A stretch of 64,000 nt of DNA from Ilex aquifolium (taxonomy: Eukaryota > Streptophyta > Magnoliopsida > Aquifoliales > Aquifoliaceae): NCBI GenBank assembly GCA_951799425.1, contig OX637410.1:248001-312000 (forward strand). Direction: 5' to 3'. The first letter of the stretch is position 1. The number at the start of each line of letters is the position of its first letter. The position numbers were made by a program, and so were the translations under genes. Shown piece by piece: positions 46,598-57,779 of this stretch. A model generated the notes under the pieces. That model was not told where the DNA came from and made no database searches. It saw only the letters and a list, made by a program, of their open reading frames with translations.

Positions 46598-47600
46598 TCA
46601 ATCATCATTTGAGAAATCTTCCACTTTAAGATGTCTATTAGCTTGATATAACAACCCAAGGCCAGGAGCACGTTTGAGATATCGCAGAATACGAGTAACT
46701 GTCTCCCAATGTGGTACTTTAGGACATCCCATAAACTGACTTACTATATTAACTGCATAGAAAATATCCGGTCGAGTAATAATGAGATAATTGAGCCTCC
46801 CAACCAACCTGTGATACCGACCCGGATTCTCAACCAGTGCACCATCATCCATCAACAATTTTTTATTCGAATCCATAGGAACATCAATTGGTCTGCCACC
46901 CAGTAAACCTGTTTCCTCTAACATGTCAAATAAATATTTCCTCTGGGATAAACAAATACCCTGTTTAGATTGAGTCACCTCAATACCCAAGAAATACATG
47001 AGTTTTCTCAAATCTTTAGTATGAAATCAGTCTTGCAGGAAGGTTTTTAACTTCACAATCCACTCAGAATCATTTTCAGTAATCACAATATCATATACAT
47101 AAACCCCCAATAAAACATATCTGGCATCCGTCTGTCTATAAAACACGGAATGGTCTGTCTGACACCGAAGAAGACCAAATTTTAAAACTGCATCTCAAAA
47201 CTTACCAAACCATGCTCTCAGTGACTGCTTCAAACCATACAAAGATTTCTTTTATCGACATACACTCTTACCGTACTCTCCCTGAGCAGTAAACCCAGAT
47301 GGCTACTCCATGTATACCTCTTCAACAAAGTCACCATGTAGGAAGACATTCTTAACATCTAACTGAAACAAGGGATAATCAAGATTAGCAGCCAAAGAAA
47401 TCAGGATACGACCATAAGAGATTTTGGCAACAGGAGAGAAAGTCTCCTCATAATCAACACCATAGGTCTGAGTAAAGCCTTTTGTAACAAGAAGGGCTTT
47501 GAGATGCTCCACAAAACCATTCGGATTAAATTTAACAGTATACACCCAATGACAACCAATAGATCGTTTACAGAGAGCTAAAGGAACAAGATCTCAAGTC
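46598..47600 (-). pseudogene. copia A reverse transcriptase and start of RNase H
   Basis: Text [20 protein letters not shown] and [15 protein letters not shown] marks RT. The catalytic box reads GVYVYDIVITEN near 47070-47105, where YVDD has become YVYD, so it is inactive. KLMYFLGIEVTQSKQGICLS and ITRPDIFYAVNIVSQFMG continue the domain to 46598. Confidence 0.85.
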
Positions 47601-48760
47601 TCATTATGATGTAATGAATCCATCTCCTCCTCCATAGCTTTCCTCCAACCCGGATCAGACAACGCATCCTGTAAGTGCTTAGGGATAGAGATAGTAGATA
47701 ATTGAGAAGTAAAACAAGAGAAGATAGGAGACAAGACATTATATAAAACAAAATGAGCAATGGAATAGTTAGTAACACACGAACGAGTACCTTTTCGAAG
47801 AGTAATAGGTAAAAAGTCTAAATTACCTGAAGGACCAGAATCAGGAGACAGAAAGGAAGACGATATGGGCACCTCAGTCGATGATCGAGGACGACGAGAA
47901 TATACACGAAGTGGTGAAGTAAATGGTAGTACAGTAGGTAGCAGAATATCTGACACTGAGGTAAGAGGTGGTGGTATAAGAGACGACCCAAAGTCCAGAT
48001 CCAAAGGCTGCGCAAATTCCAGAAAATATGGAACAGATTCCTCAAACGTGACATCAATACTAGTAAAATATCGACGAAGTGAAGGACTATAACAACGATA
48101 CCCTTTCTGTGTACGGGAGTATCCAAGAAATACACATTTGGTAGCCTGAGGGTTAAGTTTATCAAACCTAAGGCTCAAGTTGTGAACATAACAATCACAT
48201 CCAAAAACCTTAGAGGTTAATGAAAATAAGGACTTACCCCGGAAAATGACAGAATATGGACTTTGCCAATTTAACACAGAGGATGACATATGATTAATAA
48301 GATGACAAGTAGTGAGAACAACATCATTCCAAAAATATCGGGGAACATTCATCTAAAATAACAGTGCACAGGTGACTTCCAACAAATAACGGTTCTTGCG
48401 CTCAACAACACCATTCTATGGAGAGGTGTAAGCACAGAAAATCTGATGAATAATATTAGTTTTAATAAAATAAGCTGAAAAATGATCAGATTCATATTCC
48501 CGAGCATTATCAGAACTTAAAATAGGTATACGACAACCATACTGAGTTTTTATTTCCTTACGAAATGTCTCAAATATAGAGAATAATTCAGAATGAGCTT
48601 TCATAAGAAACAACCAGGTCACACGAGAATAATCATCCACAAATGACACAAAATACGGATATTTATTAGATGAAATATTCTTTATTGGACCTCATACATC
48701 AGAATGTACCAACTCAAATAGACTAGACACACGATTATTGACTCTAGACTGAAATGACAC
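47594..48760 (-). pseudogene. copia A integrase
   Basis: FVDDYSRVTWLFLMKAHSEL and LSSDNAREYESDHF give the catalytic core region. After a frame break, the C-terminal part has KVFGCDCYVHNL, KLNPQATKCVFLGYSRTQKG and YRCYSPSLRRYF, typical copia integrase tail text. The 252-codon frame at 47594-48352 is the best preserved part. Confidence 0.85.
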
Positions 48761-49199
48761 ATAGTGATGCATACTAAGTTGACAAGCTTCACAAGACACA
48801 GACGACACATAACTAAGACCGAGAACTTAGAGCTTCAGATTCTAGAGAGAGGGATGTCCAAAACGACAATGCCATTGAGAATCAAGGTTAAAGTAATATA
48901 GGCCACCAGCTTCATCCCCCGTACCAATCTTCCTCTTTGTCTTGAGATCCTGAAATGCACAATAAGAAGGATAAAATGTTACGAAATAATTAAGGGAACG
49001 AGTAATCTTGCTAATGAAAAGTAAATTAAAAGGAAACTAAGAAACAAATAAAACGGAGGATAAGGACATATCAAGACTCAAGTGAGTAGTCCCCAAACCT
49101 GAACCTTTAGAGCAAGTACCGTTAGCAAGAGTAACACTATGTGTGGAAGTAGCAGACTAATAAGTAGAAAAGACATCAGACACACTTATCATGGGGTCA

Positions 49200-50306
49200 G
49201 AAGCACCAGAGTCTATGATCTAGAGACTGCAAGTGGAGGACAATAAACAAGTGGGAGCGGTACCTGACTGGGCAAAAATAGTAATGGAGGAAGACGGAAC
49301 AGCCTGTTGCTGGGGTAGGAACTGAGCATACTCTTCTCATGTAATAGTAACTGATCCAGAATCAGGTGGTGCTGACCGAGGTATAGAAGCAACACCCAAG
49401 GTGTCATCCTGATAGGAGACATGATTAGCAGCACTGGAAGGCTTTCCATATAAATCTCAACAAAAATCAACAGTGTGTCCCCCACGACCACAGTGAATAC
49501 AGGAATAAGATCCACTACGGCCCCCACGACTTCTAATATAGCCTCCAGTACGACCTCTCCGACCACCACGATTATCACGTCCACATCGATGACCATCACT
49601 GTAGCTACTAGGAACCACAAGAGTTGAACGGTCAGTGGAAGTACCATGATCAATGCCTGAAGGACTAGTCGACAAACGTTGTAAACGGGAGAAAATCTCA
49701 AGTAGAGAGGGAAGACTGGAGCTACCCAAAATTTGAGAGCGAACAGACTCGTATTCAGGTTTCAAACCTACCAAAAACTGAACAACATTCAAATCTTCAT
49801 GTTGCTTCTGTCACATTGCTGCATCAGTAGTGAACGGATGGTAGAGCTTCAACTCCTCACAAACTCCCCGAACGTGAGTAATAATCCTCAAAGCTCAGAG
49901 TACTCGACTCCAGACAGAAATACTATTTGCACACCTCATAAGCACGAATAAAATTACTTGTACCCGAATACATAGTGGCCAAGTAATCTCATATGTCTTT
50001 GGCTGTATCAAGATAGAGCAGAGTAGAGCAAATATTGGGCTCAATACTATTCAACAATAAAGAGATAATCTGAACATCCTCTTGTTCCCACTGATCATAC
50101 CCAGAAGTATCATTCTTGGGTTTAGGATTCATCAAATATTTCATAAATCCTTTTCCTCTAAGAAAGACTTGAATGGATCGTGACCATAAAATATAATTGG
50201 TCCCATTGAGCTTAACGAAAGTCATGGGACCATTAAGGAGAACCGCAGGAGCAGAGGTGGGTGGCAATGATGGAGTAAGAAAGGTAACATCTTGCTTGGG
50301 TTCCAT
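49200..50306 (-). pseudogene. copia A gag and protease start
   Basis: gag begins MEPKQDVTFLTPSLPP at 50306 and continues LNGTNYILWSRSIQVFL, then SGYDQWEQEDVQIISLLL. After a shift, VQFLVGLKPEYESVRSQIL follows, and an intact CCHC knuckle CIHCGRGGHTVDFC near 49460-49500. The protease box reads stop-IIDSGASDPM near 49195-49225. The Trp before it has become TAG. Confidence 0.85.
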
Positions 50307-50349
50307 AATAGTGTGGCAAATAGTAAAAGGGACTTACTGGACAACTGAA

Positions 50350-50660
50350 GCAAGCAAGGATCCGATGGTGGACTGTTGAACTGGATAAGGAGATCTCACT
50401 AGACTGTTGAACCGGACAAGAAGGGCTCGCTGGACCACTGAACCGGACAAGAAAATAGATGGAACCAGTCTGAACCGGTGCAAAACCAACTAAATCGGAA
50501 CTAAACCAGTGCAAACTCAATGAACTGGGTCTAAACTGGTGTAAAACTGACTGAACCAGGACTGAACCGACTTGTAGTGGATCAAACCGGGACTGAATCG
50601 AACTTGGACCGGTCTGGTCTGAAGGCTACTGGATCTGGGTTGAATCTCTTGAATCTAGAT
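50350..50660 (-). repeat. Degenerate CTGAACCGG array in the copia A leader
   Basis: Between primer site and gag, plus-strand text repeats variants of ACTGAACCGG/TGAACTGG every 10-25 bp. The copia B leader holds the same kind of array (59085-59400). Confidence 0.7.
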
Positions 50661-51176
50661 CTGGGTCTGGATCCGAGTCTAGATCTGGGCTGTGTTTGAG
50701 AATAGTTTAAGCCCGTGGACTTGGATCCGTTATCCAAACTCGCCATTGACCCAGTCAAACTGGGTCGTCTTCTTCACTAATTAGGGTTTCAACCAAACCC
50801 TATTTATTCCTTCAATGTCAACGGCGCCAAGAAAACAACCACCACAGACGGCGCCAAGAAACCACCAGCAGCCACACCACCATATAAGCCATTAATGTCA
50901 CCAATATCGATGACCAGCAGCCACACCACCACGAAGAAGCCACCAACGTCAGCCACACCACCACGAAGCAGAACTAGGAGCTACCAACGTCGACGACGTC
51001 TCACACCCAACAAGCGACTACCACCATGACGACGAGGGACTTCGACAGCAACACCACACCACCACAACGATGGGTCACCACACAACCACAACAACACCCC
51101 ACCGCCGAGGACTTTGACAATAGCCACACCAGGAACTTCGACAATCTGGGTTAATATTTGTATTTAGAATCGTTTT

Positions 51177-51188
51177 GCTCTGATATCA
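51177..51188 (-). other. Primer binding site of copia A
   Basis: The minus strand reads TGATATCAGAGC directly after the LTR, one base from TGGTATCAGAGC. Confidence 0.8.
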
Positions 51189-51349
51189 TGTTAAGTTGAG
51201 AGAATTAACACAATATTAGAGAGAAACGAAGAGTGGTCAAAACTTAAGTTACCTCTCACAAACTACTTGTATTTATAGTTAACTTGTAATAATAAAAAAG
51301 ACGTATATATCCTCTACTATTTACACATAATACACTAATACTCTTAACA
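51189..51349 (-). repeat. 5' LTR of copia A
   Basis: Plus strand TGTTAAGTTGAGAG...ACTCTTAACA, 161 bp, the partner of 44752-44912. ATGTG follows as target duplication. Confidence 0.92.
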
Positions 51350-52466
51350 ATGTGAAACCCTTACAAACCAGCTAGATTGCATCAATCCACCAGTTCCCTT
51401 CCTTCTTTATAAAAAAACCTTTTCTTGGGGCAATTACGCCCCAAACGCCAAAACCCCAATCTCAATCTCAAACGACCCTCACGGTTGCACCGTCTGTCTC
51501 TGTGTGCTACTGCGACTGTGATCTCATATTGTTGGTTGAGGCTCCATTCTCGCCTTCAAGACCAGACCTCCATTGAAGACCAGAAATCATCTATCTATGC
51601 TTTGGGATCTCAATCTCGTCTCTGGCTCACTCGTTGTTCCCAGCAAGTACGCACCATCAGGTAATTTCTTTCATCTTTCTCATGGTATCATCTCATTTTC
51701 CTCATATTTCTGTCAGTCTTTGCAGAAACTAAGCACTTGGATGTATAATTTTCTTCCAATTTGATGGTGTTAATATCTATTTTTTTTGTGCAATTGAACT
51801 CAAATGCTGGTTGCTGGTATAGTCCTCATTTCCGAAAAAACAACAAAGTAATATGAAGCTTAGGCCATGGCCTACATATAAAAAAGAAGATAAACCATAA
51901 AATGGCGAGCTGATTACAAAAGGAAAACGACGATGGAGTATAGAGAACCCTCATTTAGGCACCTTACCAGTCAAATTTTGGGTTGCTTTAGGGTTTCATA
52001 TGTGTGATTTACAAATAGTCTCACTCTCAGTAATTAATTAGTTTCATGCTCTAGAATTTTTTACCATAATTGGCATATGATGTGGGTTTTAAATTCATTT
52101 TGAATTGTTTTAAAAGGTTTAATTTGTGTGTTTTTATGCTCTATTATCATAATTCTTAGCATTGTTATTATTTTCTATAATCATTTTTATTTTTTATTAT
52201 ATGACTGATCTGACCAATTGATCCAACGGTTGAACCACTGACCTTAGTCCCTTTGTCGGATTGACGTCTAGTCCGGGTTCAATAATTATGATTGGTGTAA
52301 AGCATTACCCTTTTAATCATAAAACACTCGTACAAGTGAACATGAACCATTGCTCTGAAAAAATACAATTCAACAGAAAAAATAATTTATCTAATACATT
52401 ATAATTGCTTCCCAGAAAACAACTAACGGCCTATTGAGCTACAGAGCCTGGTTTCATAGTTAAAGT

Positions 52467-52843
52467 CAATGTTATCAAAACCGGACCGGACATCGAACCG
52501 GTAGAGGGACTGAGTCAATGGTTCACCGGTTCAACCGGATGGTCAACTAGTTGGACCGGTCATATAATAAAAATAATAATAATTTAACTAAAAAAATAAA
52601 AAACAAAAGAGATTTTTTCAGGACCGAATAAATTGACAAAGCATAAAATTCACAATCACAATAAAAATTACAATCACATTACAAATGAAATTCATAATCA
52701 CGATAAAATCTACAATTAAAATAAAAATCACAACCATATTACAAAAAAAATTCACAAACACAATAAAATTTACAATCCGAAACAAAGTCATATTGAGTGG
52801 AGGACTTGAGTGGAGTCTCAGACACTCATGTCTCTCGGTCTGT

Positions 52844-52885
<42 letters not shown>

Positions 52886-53328
52886 TAAGAGAAAAGGATA
52901 GAAGACTTACTGAGTTTAGAAGGTATAAAGACTTACTGGTTGTGCTGAAGGCTGTCATTTGGACTAGAGATTGAGGGTTCGAGCTGAGTTAAGGAGTTGG
53001 AGGCTTCGAGTTCGAGCTAAGTAGGTGAGTTGTTGTACATCGTCTAGACTGGAGAAGAAGAGAAGACTGAAGCAAGGTTTTTGTTGATTTAGGGCTAAAT
53101 TTGCCCCCAATTTTTTTTGTTTTTAATATCTGAGGTATTTTTCGAACCGTCCGGTTTTGCTTAAGGCCCGGTTCATTGGTTTTGGCAAAAAATCGGCCGA
53201 CTTTTGCGGTTTATTAACGGTTTAAGTGCCAAACGGTCTGTTAAGAAAATCTGATCGGCTTAAGGTCCAGTTCACGGTCAGACCGATCCGACCGGCGGGT
53301 CCGGTCCGGTCCGGTTCTAATAACACAG
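52467..53328. mobile_element. hAT-like non-autonomous element 3
   Basis: Exact 8-bp target duplication GTTAAAGT (52459-52466 and 53329-53336). Termini CAATGTTATCAAAACCGGAC and, reversed, CTGTGTTATTAGAACCGGAC. Subterminal ACCGG/CCGGT motifs are dense at both ends. The interior is AT-rich with a (GA)n run at 52846-52881. No transposase. Confidence 0.85.
52846..52881. repeat. GA microsatellite
   Basis: About 18 GA units inside hAT-like element 3. Confidence 0.9.
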
Positions 53329-53400
53329 GTTAAAGTAGCTAGTTTGATTTGGGTTCAATCCGATTATATGGTTATAATAGAGGTTAATTAGGTTGTCAAG

Positions 53401-53584
53401 TATTAGATTTAGAGAACGGAGAGAATTAACCCAATATGAGAGAGGCTGAAAATAATGACCTTGCCCTACCTCTCACACTCAACTTATATTTATAGTTACC
53501 TAACATCAATACAAAAGACTAGTATACCCTTAGAAAAGGTACACTTAATACATCATAGTAACTATTACACTAACAATCTCAACA
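53401..53584 (-). repeat. 3' LTR of copia B
   Basis: 184 bp, plus strand TATTAGATTTAGAG (TG mutated to TA) to CAATCTCAACA. On its right the minus strand shows the purine tract CAAAGGGGAG. Confidence 0.88.
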
Positions 53585-53950
53585 CTCCCCTTTGAGCTGG
53601 AGTATATATATCATATAATCCAAACTTCGAACAGATAGTGGTAAGGCGAGTACGACTCAATACTTTGGTGAACATATCTGCAAGTTGATTCTCAGATCTC
53701 ACAAATGTAGTTACAATATCTCCATCTAGTATCTTGTCTCGGATAAAGTGACAATCAACTTTAATATGTTTGGTTCGCTCATAGAACACTGGATTGGCAG
53801 CAATATGAAGAGCTGCATGATTATCACAGAACAACTGTAAAGGAAGTTGAATTGGAAAACTAATTTTCCGAAGAAAGTGTAGCAACCATGTCAACTCATG
53901 GTTGTATGTGCCATTACTCTATACTCAACCTCGGCACTGGATCATATTGT
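53565..53950 (-). pseudogene. copia B RNase H
   Basis: LPLQLFCDNHAALHIAANPV then HIKVDCHFIRDKILDGDIVT and NQLADMFTKVLS. The CDN and HIKVDCHFIRD blocks are well kept. The frame runs into the LTR at its end. Confidence 0.85.
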
Positions 53951-54601
53951 GTTTCTTACTTTTCTATGTAACAATGTTACCTCCCAAGAAGGTACAATAG
54001 CCAGTAGTTGATCTCCGATCCAAGGGAGAGCCAGCCCAATCAGCATCTAAAAAACTTTCCACTCTGATATGTCCATTAGCTCGATATAACAACTCCAGTT
54101 CAAAAGCACAATTGAGGTATCAGAGAATGCGAATGACTGCATCCCAATGTGATACTCTAGCATATCCCCTAAACTGACTCACAACACTAGTTGCATATGC
54201 AATATCTGCCTGGGTAATGGTGAGATAATTTAGCTTCCCAACCAACCTGCAGTACTGACATGAATTTTCAAACAATGCACCATCCTCTATCAACAAGTTA
54301 TGATTTGGATCCATCATAGCATAAATTGGTCTATCACCAAATAAGTCTGCTTCCTCCAGCATGTCAAGTACATATTTTCTCTGAAACAAACAGATGCCCT
54401 TCTTAGATTTAACAACTTTGATAGCCAAGAAGTACTTGAATTTTCTCAAATCTTTAGTGTGAAATCGGCCCAGTAAGAAGGCTTTTAACTTGGCAATACC
54501 CTTAGAATCATTACCAGTAATTACAATATCATCTACATAAACAACCAGTAGAATGTACCCTGCATCAATTTGTCTATGGAAAATAGTGGTTTGTCGGACA
54601 C

Positions 54602-54843
54602 TAAAAACAGAGAGAATAGTTTATGATTTACACAGATTCCTACTTATAGGAATTACAAGAAATCTAAACTAGGAAAAGAATAACTAATTAGTTTACCTAA
54701 TAAAGATACATTCCTAATTTATAATCATTGACTAATTATTGCCTAATTTACAGCTATTCAATCTTGAAATCATTGACTAACTATTGCCTAATTACAGCTA
54801 TTTAATCTTGGTAATTACTGCCAAATATCTTTCTGATTTTTCA
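54602..54843. mobile_element. 242-bp insertion in copia B RT
   Basis: Comparison with copia A shows foreign sequence between GTCGGACAC and ACACCGAAG. ACAC flanks both sides (54598-54601 and 54844-54847) as a possible target duplication. On the minus strand it starts TGAAAAATC and ends GTTTTTA. It contains a direct tandem pair of about 43 bp, ATCATTGACTAA..ATTGCC (54724 and 54769). It may be a short solo LTR or MITE; class not settled. Confidence 0.55.
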
Positions 54844-54943
54844 ACACCGAAGAAGACCAAACTCTAAAACAGTCTCTAAAAACTTACCAACTCATGTCTG
54901 CGATGACTGTTTTAAACCATACAGAGATTTATTTAGTCGGCAC

Positions 54944-55819
54944 CATAGTTATCAAATCGCGTATCGGAAGGTGTATCGTTTTTTAAAAATAGTGTATTGT
55001 ATCGTATCGTGTATCGTAAGATACGGTGTAATTTTAAATAATTAATAATAAAATATATGTTTACAAACTTTAGGGTGTCTAGATGTAATTTATTAATGAA
55101 TATATTTACAATAGGGGTCTAAGTGTTACATGTGTATAAATTTTAGGGGGTTTGTATATAATATTTCAAATGTTAGGGGTCTAAGTGATTAAGTAACAAA
55201 CCTCAAGGGGTCTAAGTGTAATTTTTCCTATTTAAAGCTTAGCAGAGTCTGCCTTTCAAATAAAAAAAAAAAAAAAGACGAGAGACTGAGGGAGAGGAAA
55301 GATTGCGAGATGGAGTCATCGTCGTCGAGGCCCAGCGAACACCCACGACCAGCGAACACCCACGACCAGGAGTCGAAGACCAGCGAACACCCAGGAGGAG
55401 TCGCCGAAGGCCGAAGAACACCCAGTACCAGAGGCGAAGACTAGCGATGGCAGCGAACACTCAGCGATGGCAGCGAACACTCAGAGTCTAGCCACTCAGC
55501 GAACACTCAGCGATGGCAGCAAACCAACAAAGATGGAAAAGATGTATTTTATTTTTTTTGTAAACCCTAGCCACTGAAACGATGTCGTTTCAGTGGTTAT
55601 CTTAGCACAAAACACGTCGTTCCATCCAAAAAAAAAAAAAAAACAGTCTTTGCACGTATCGTGCGTATCGTACCGATACGTATCGTATCGTAAAAACGTA
55701 TCGTGTATCGGACGATACAAGGCAAAAACGATACACAACTACGATCCGTATCGTTTTACTCCTGTATCGTGACGTATCGTACGATACGTATCGCGTATCG
55801 TACGATACTAACAACTATG
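54944..55819. mobile_element. hAT-like non-autonomous element 4
   Basis: Flanks GTCGGCAC (54936-54943) and GTCAGCAC (55820-55827) agree at 7 of 8. Termini CATAGTTATCA and, reversed, CATAGTTGTTA. Both ends are packed with GTATCG/CGATAC (left to about 55028, right 55655-55808). The interior holds tandem GCGAACACCCACGACCA and CGATGGCAGCGAACACTCAG repeats (55330-55525). No transposase. Confidence 0.82.
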
Positions 55820-56196
55820 GTCAGCACACACTCTGACAATACTCTCCCTGTGCAGCAAACCCAGATGCCCAGTCCATGTAGACTTCCTCAGTCAAGTCAC
55901 CGTATAAGAAAATATTTTTGACATCTAACTGAAACAAGGGTCAATTAAAATTAGCAGCCAAAGAGATCAGTACACAAATAGAGGCAATTTAAGCAACAGG
56001 AGAAAAAATCTCCTTATAATCAACACCATAGATCTGAGGAAACCCTTAGCAACTAAGTGGTCTTTGAGACATTCAACAGAACCATCGGGATTAAATTTGA
56101 CTGTATGCACCCATCTACAACTAACAGTCCGCTTTCCGGGTGGTAAGGGAACAATATCCCAAGTCCCGTTCTGGTTTAAGGCATCCATCTCTACTT

Positions 56197-57400
56197 TCAT
56201 AACTTTCCTCTGACCCAGATTAGATAATGCATCCTATAAGGTCTTAGGGATAGAAATAGTAGACAATTGAGAGATAAAGCAAGAGAAGATAAGAGACAAG
56301 GCATCATAAGAAACAAAGTAAGCAATAGGATGGTGAGTAACGCACGGTCTAATACCTTTATGAAGAGCAATAAGTAAAGAGCTAGAAGTATTGAAAGACT
56401 AGGATCAGAAGACGGCAAAGAAGATGGCATGGGCACCTCCGTCGGGGAACGTGGATGTCGAGAGTATACACGAAGCAGAGCAGATGAGGTAATAGGTGGT
56501 AGTACAATAGGCAGCGGAGTAACAGACGATAATGGAAGAGGTGGGAGGAGAGATGACGACCCAAAGTCAAAATCTAGAGGCTGGGCAGGTGCGAGGAAAT
56601 CGGGAACTAATTCATTAAATGTGACATCAGCACTGGTAAAATATCGACGAAGTATAAGACTATAGCAACGATACATTTTCTGTGTGCGAGAGTAACCAAT
56701 AAAGACACACTTGGTAGCACGAGGATCGAGTTTATCAAACTCAGGTCCCAAGTTGTTAACATAACAGACACACCCAAAAATCTTAGGAGGTAAGGAAAAC
56801 AAAGGACACTTGGAAAAAATGACAGAATATGGACTTTGCCCTTTCAACACAGATGAAGGCATTCGGCTAATAAGAAGACAAGCAGTCAGTAAGAACAACA
56901 TCACTCTTAAAATAACGATGAACATTCATTTGGAATAAAAGTGAGCGGATAACTTCCAACAAATGATAATTCTTACGCTCAGCAACCCCATTCTGTTGGG
57001 ATGTGTAGACACAAGAAGTTTGGTGAATAATGCCATTTTTACGAAGACAAATAGAAAAAGGATAAGATTCATATTACGAGCATTATCAGAACATAACATA
57101 CGAATACGGTAGTCATACTAGGTTTTAATTTCCTTACGAAATATCTCAAATATAGAAAACAATTCAAAACGAGCTTTCATAAGAAATAACCAAATCACAG
57201 GAGAACAATCATTCATAAATGACACAAAATAAGAAAATTTATTAGATGAAATATTCTTTATTGGACCACATGAATGGACTAACGCAAAAGGACCAGACAC
57301 ACAATTATTGACTCCAGACTGAAAAGACACACGGTAATGCTTACTAAGTTGACAAGCTTCACAAGATACAGACGACACATGACTAAGGTTAGGAACTTGA
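56197..57400 (-). pseudogene. copia B integrase
   Basis: SCEACQLSKHYRVSFQS is the zinc module end (57340-57378). FVSFMNDCSPVIWLFLMKAR follows from the core. The C-terminal part includes KIFGCVCYVNNLG, KLDPRATKCVFIGYSRTQKM and YRCYSLILRRYF. Frames shift between blocks. Confidence 0.85.
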
Positions 57401-57779
57401 CGCTTTATGATTTGGAGGGATGGATGTCCAAGACGACAATGTCACTAGAAAGGAGATGACGAGGTCTGGAGTGCCCGAGAAGGTGGAGCCAGGTCAAAGT
57501 AATAGAGACCACCAGCTTCATGTCTTGTACCAATCTTCCTCTTTGTTTGGAGATCCTAAAACATACAACAAGAAGGATAAAAGGTTACTGAACAATTAAG
57601 TGATCGGATAATCTTGCTAATATAAAGTAAAATGAAAGAAAATTGAAGAACAAATAAAACAGATAATAAGGACATATCAGAACTCAATTGAGTAGTCCCC
57701 AAACCTGAACCCTTAGAAGAAGTACAATTAATAATAGTAACACTATGAGGGAAGATAACATAATGATAAGTAGAAAAGA

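Larger units (their letters stand above)
44752..51349 (-). mobile_element. Ty1/copia retrotransposon A
   Basis: LTRs of 161 bp at each end, TSD ATGTG (44747-44751 and 51350-51354), with a primer site and polypurine tract correctly placed for the minus strand. The LTRs differ at roughly a dozen sites, so it is older than the Tekay element. It interrupts hAT-like element 2 and is itself interrupted by hAT-like element 1. Coding domains are broken. It lies in the sense direction of the release factor gene. The short LTRs fit Ale-like elements, but the lineage is not proven. Confidence 0.92.
44613..52290. mobile_element. hAT-like non-autonomous element 2, split by copia A
   Basis: Ends CAGTGTTTTTAAACCCAGAC and, reversed, CATAATTATTGAACCCGGAC, an imperfect inverted repeat. 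Flanks ATTGGTAT (44605-44612) and ATTGGTGT (52291-52298) agree at 7 of 8. The element's own sequence is 44613-44751 plus 51355-52290, about 1.1 kb. Subterminal motifs such as AACCGGT and GGTTCAA recur at both ends. The right half contains a short exon-like frame (51596-51660, then donor-like CAG|GTAATT), possibly captured host DNA, not identified. Confidence 0.72.
54120..56200 (-). pseudogene. copia B reverse transcriptase, with two insertions
   Basis: The RT start reads NQNGTWDIVPLPPGKRTVSC and RWVHTVKFNPDGSVECLKDH near 56000-56180. It is then interrupted by hAT-like element 4 (54944-55819) and the 242-bp element (54602-54843). The catalytic box VVYVDDIVITG near 54515-54550 is intact. MRKFKYFLAIKVVKSKKGIC leads the last part to 54120. 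Confidence 0.85.

Noticed and set aside
52685..52888. 67-codon ORF ending in a RERERERE run
   Set aside because: Low-complexity translation of AT-rich DNA and the GA microsatellite.
56429..56665. Plus-strand ORF in copia B integrase region
   Set aside because: Antisense shadow of the integrase C-terminal frame; the same happens at 47865-48092 in copia A.
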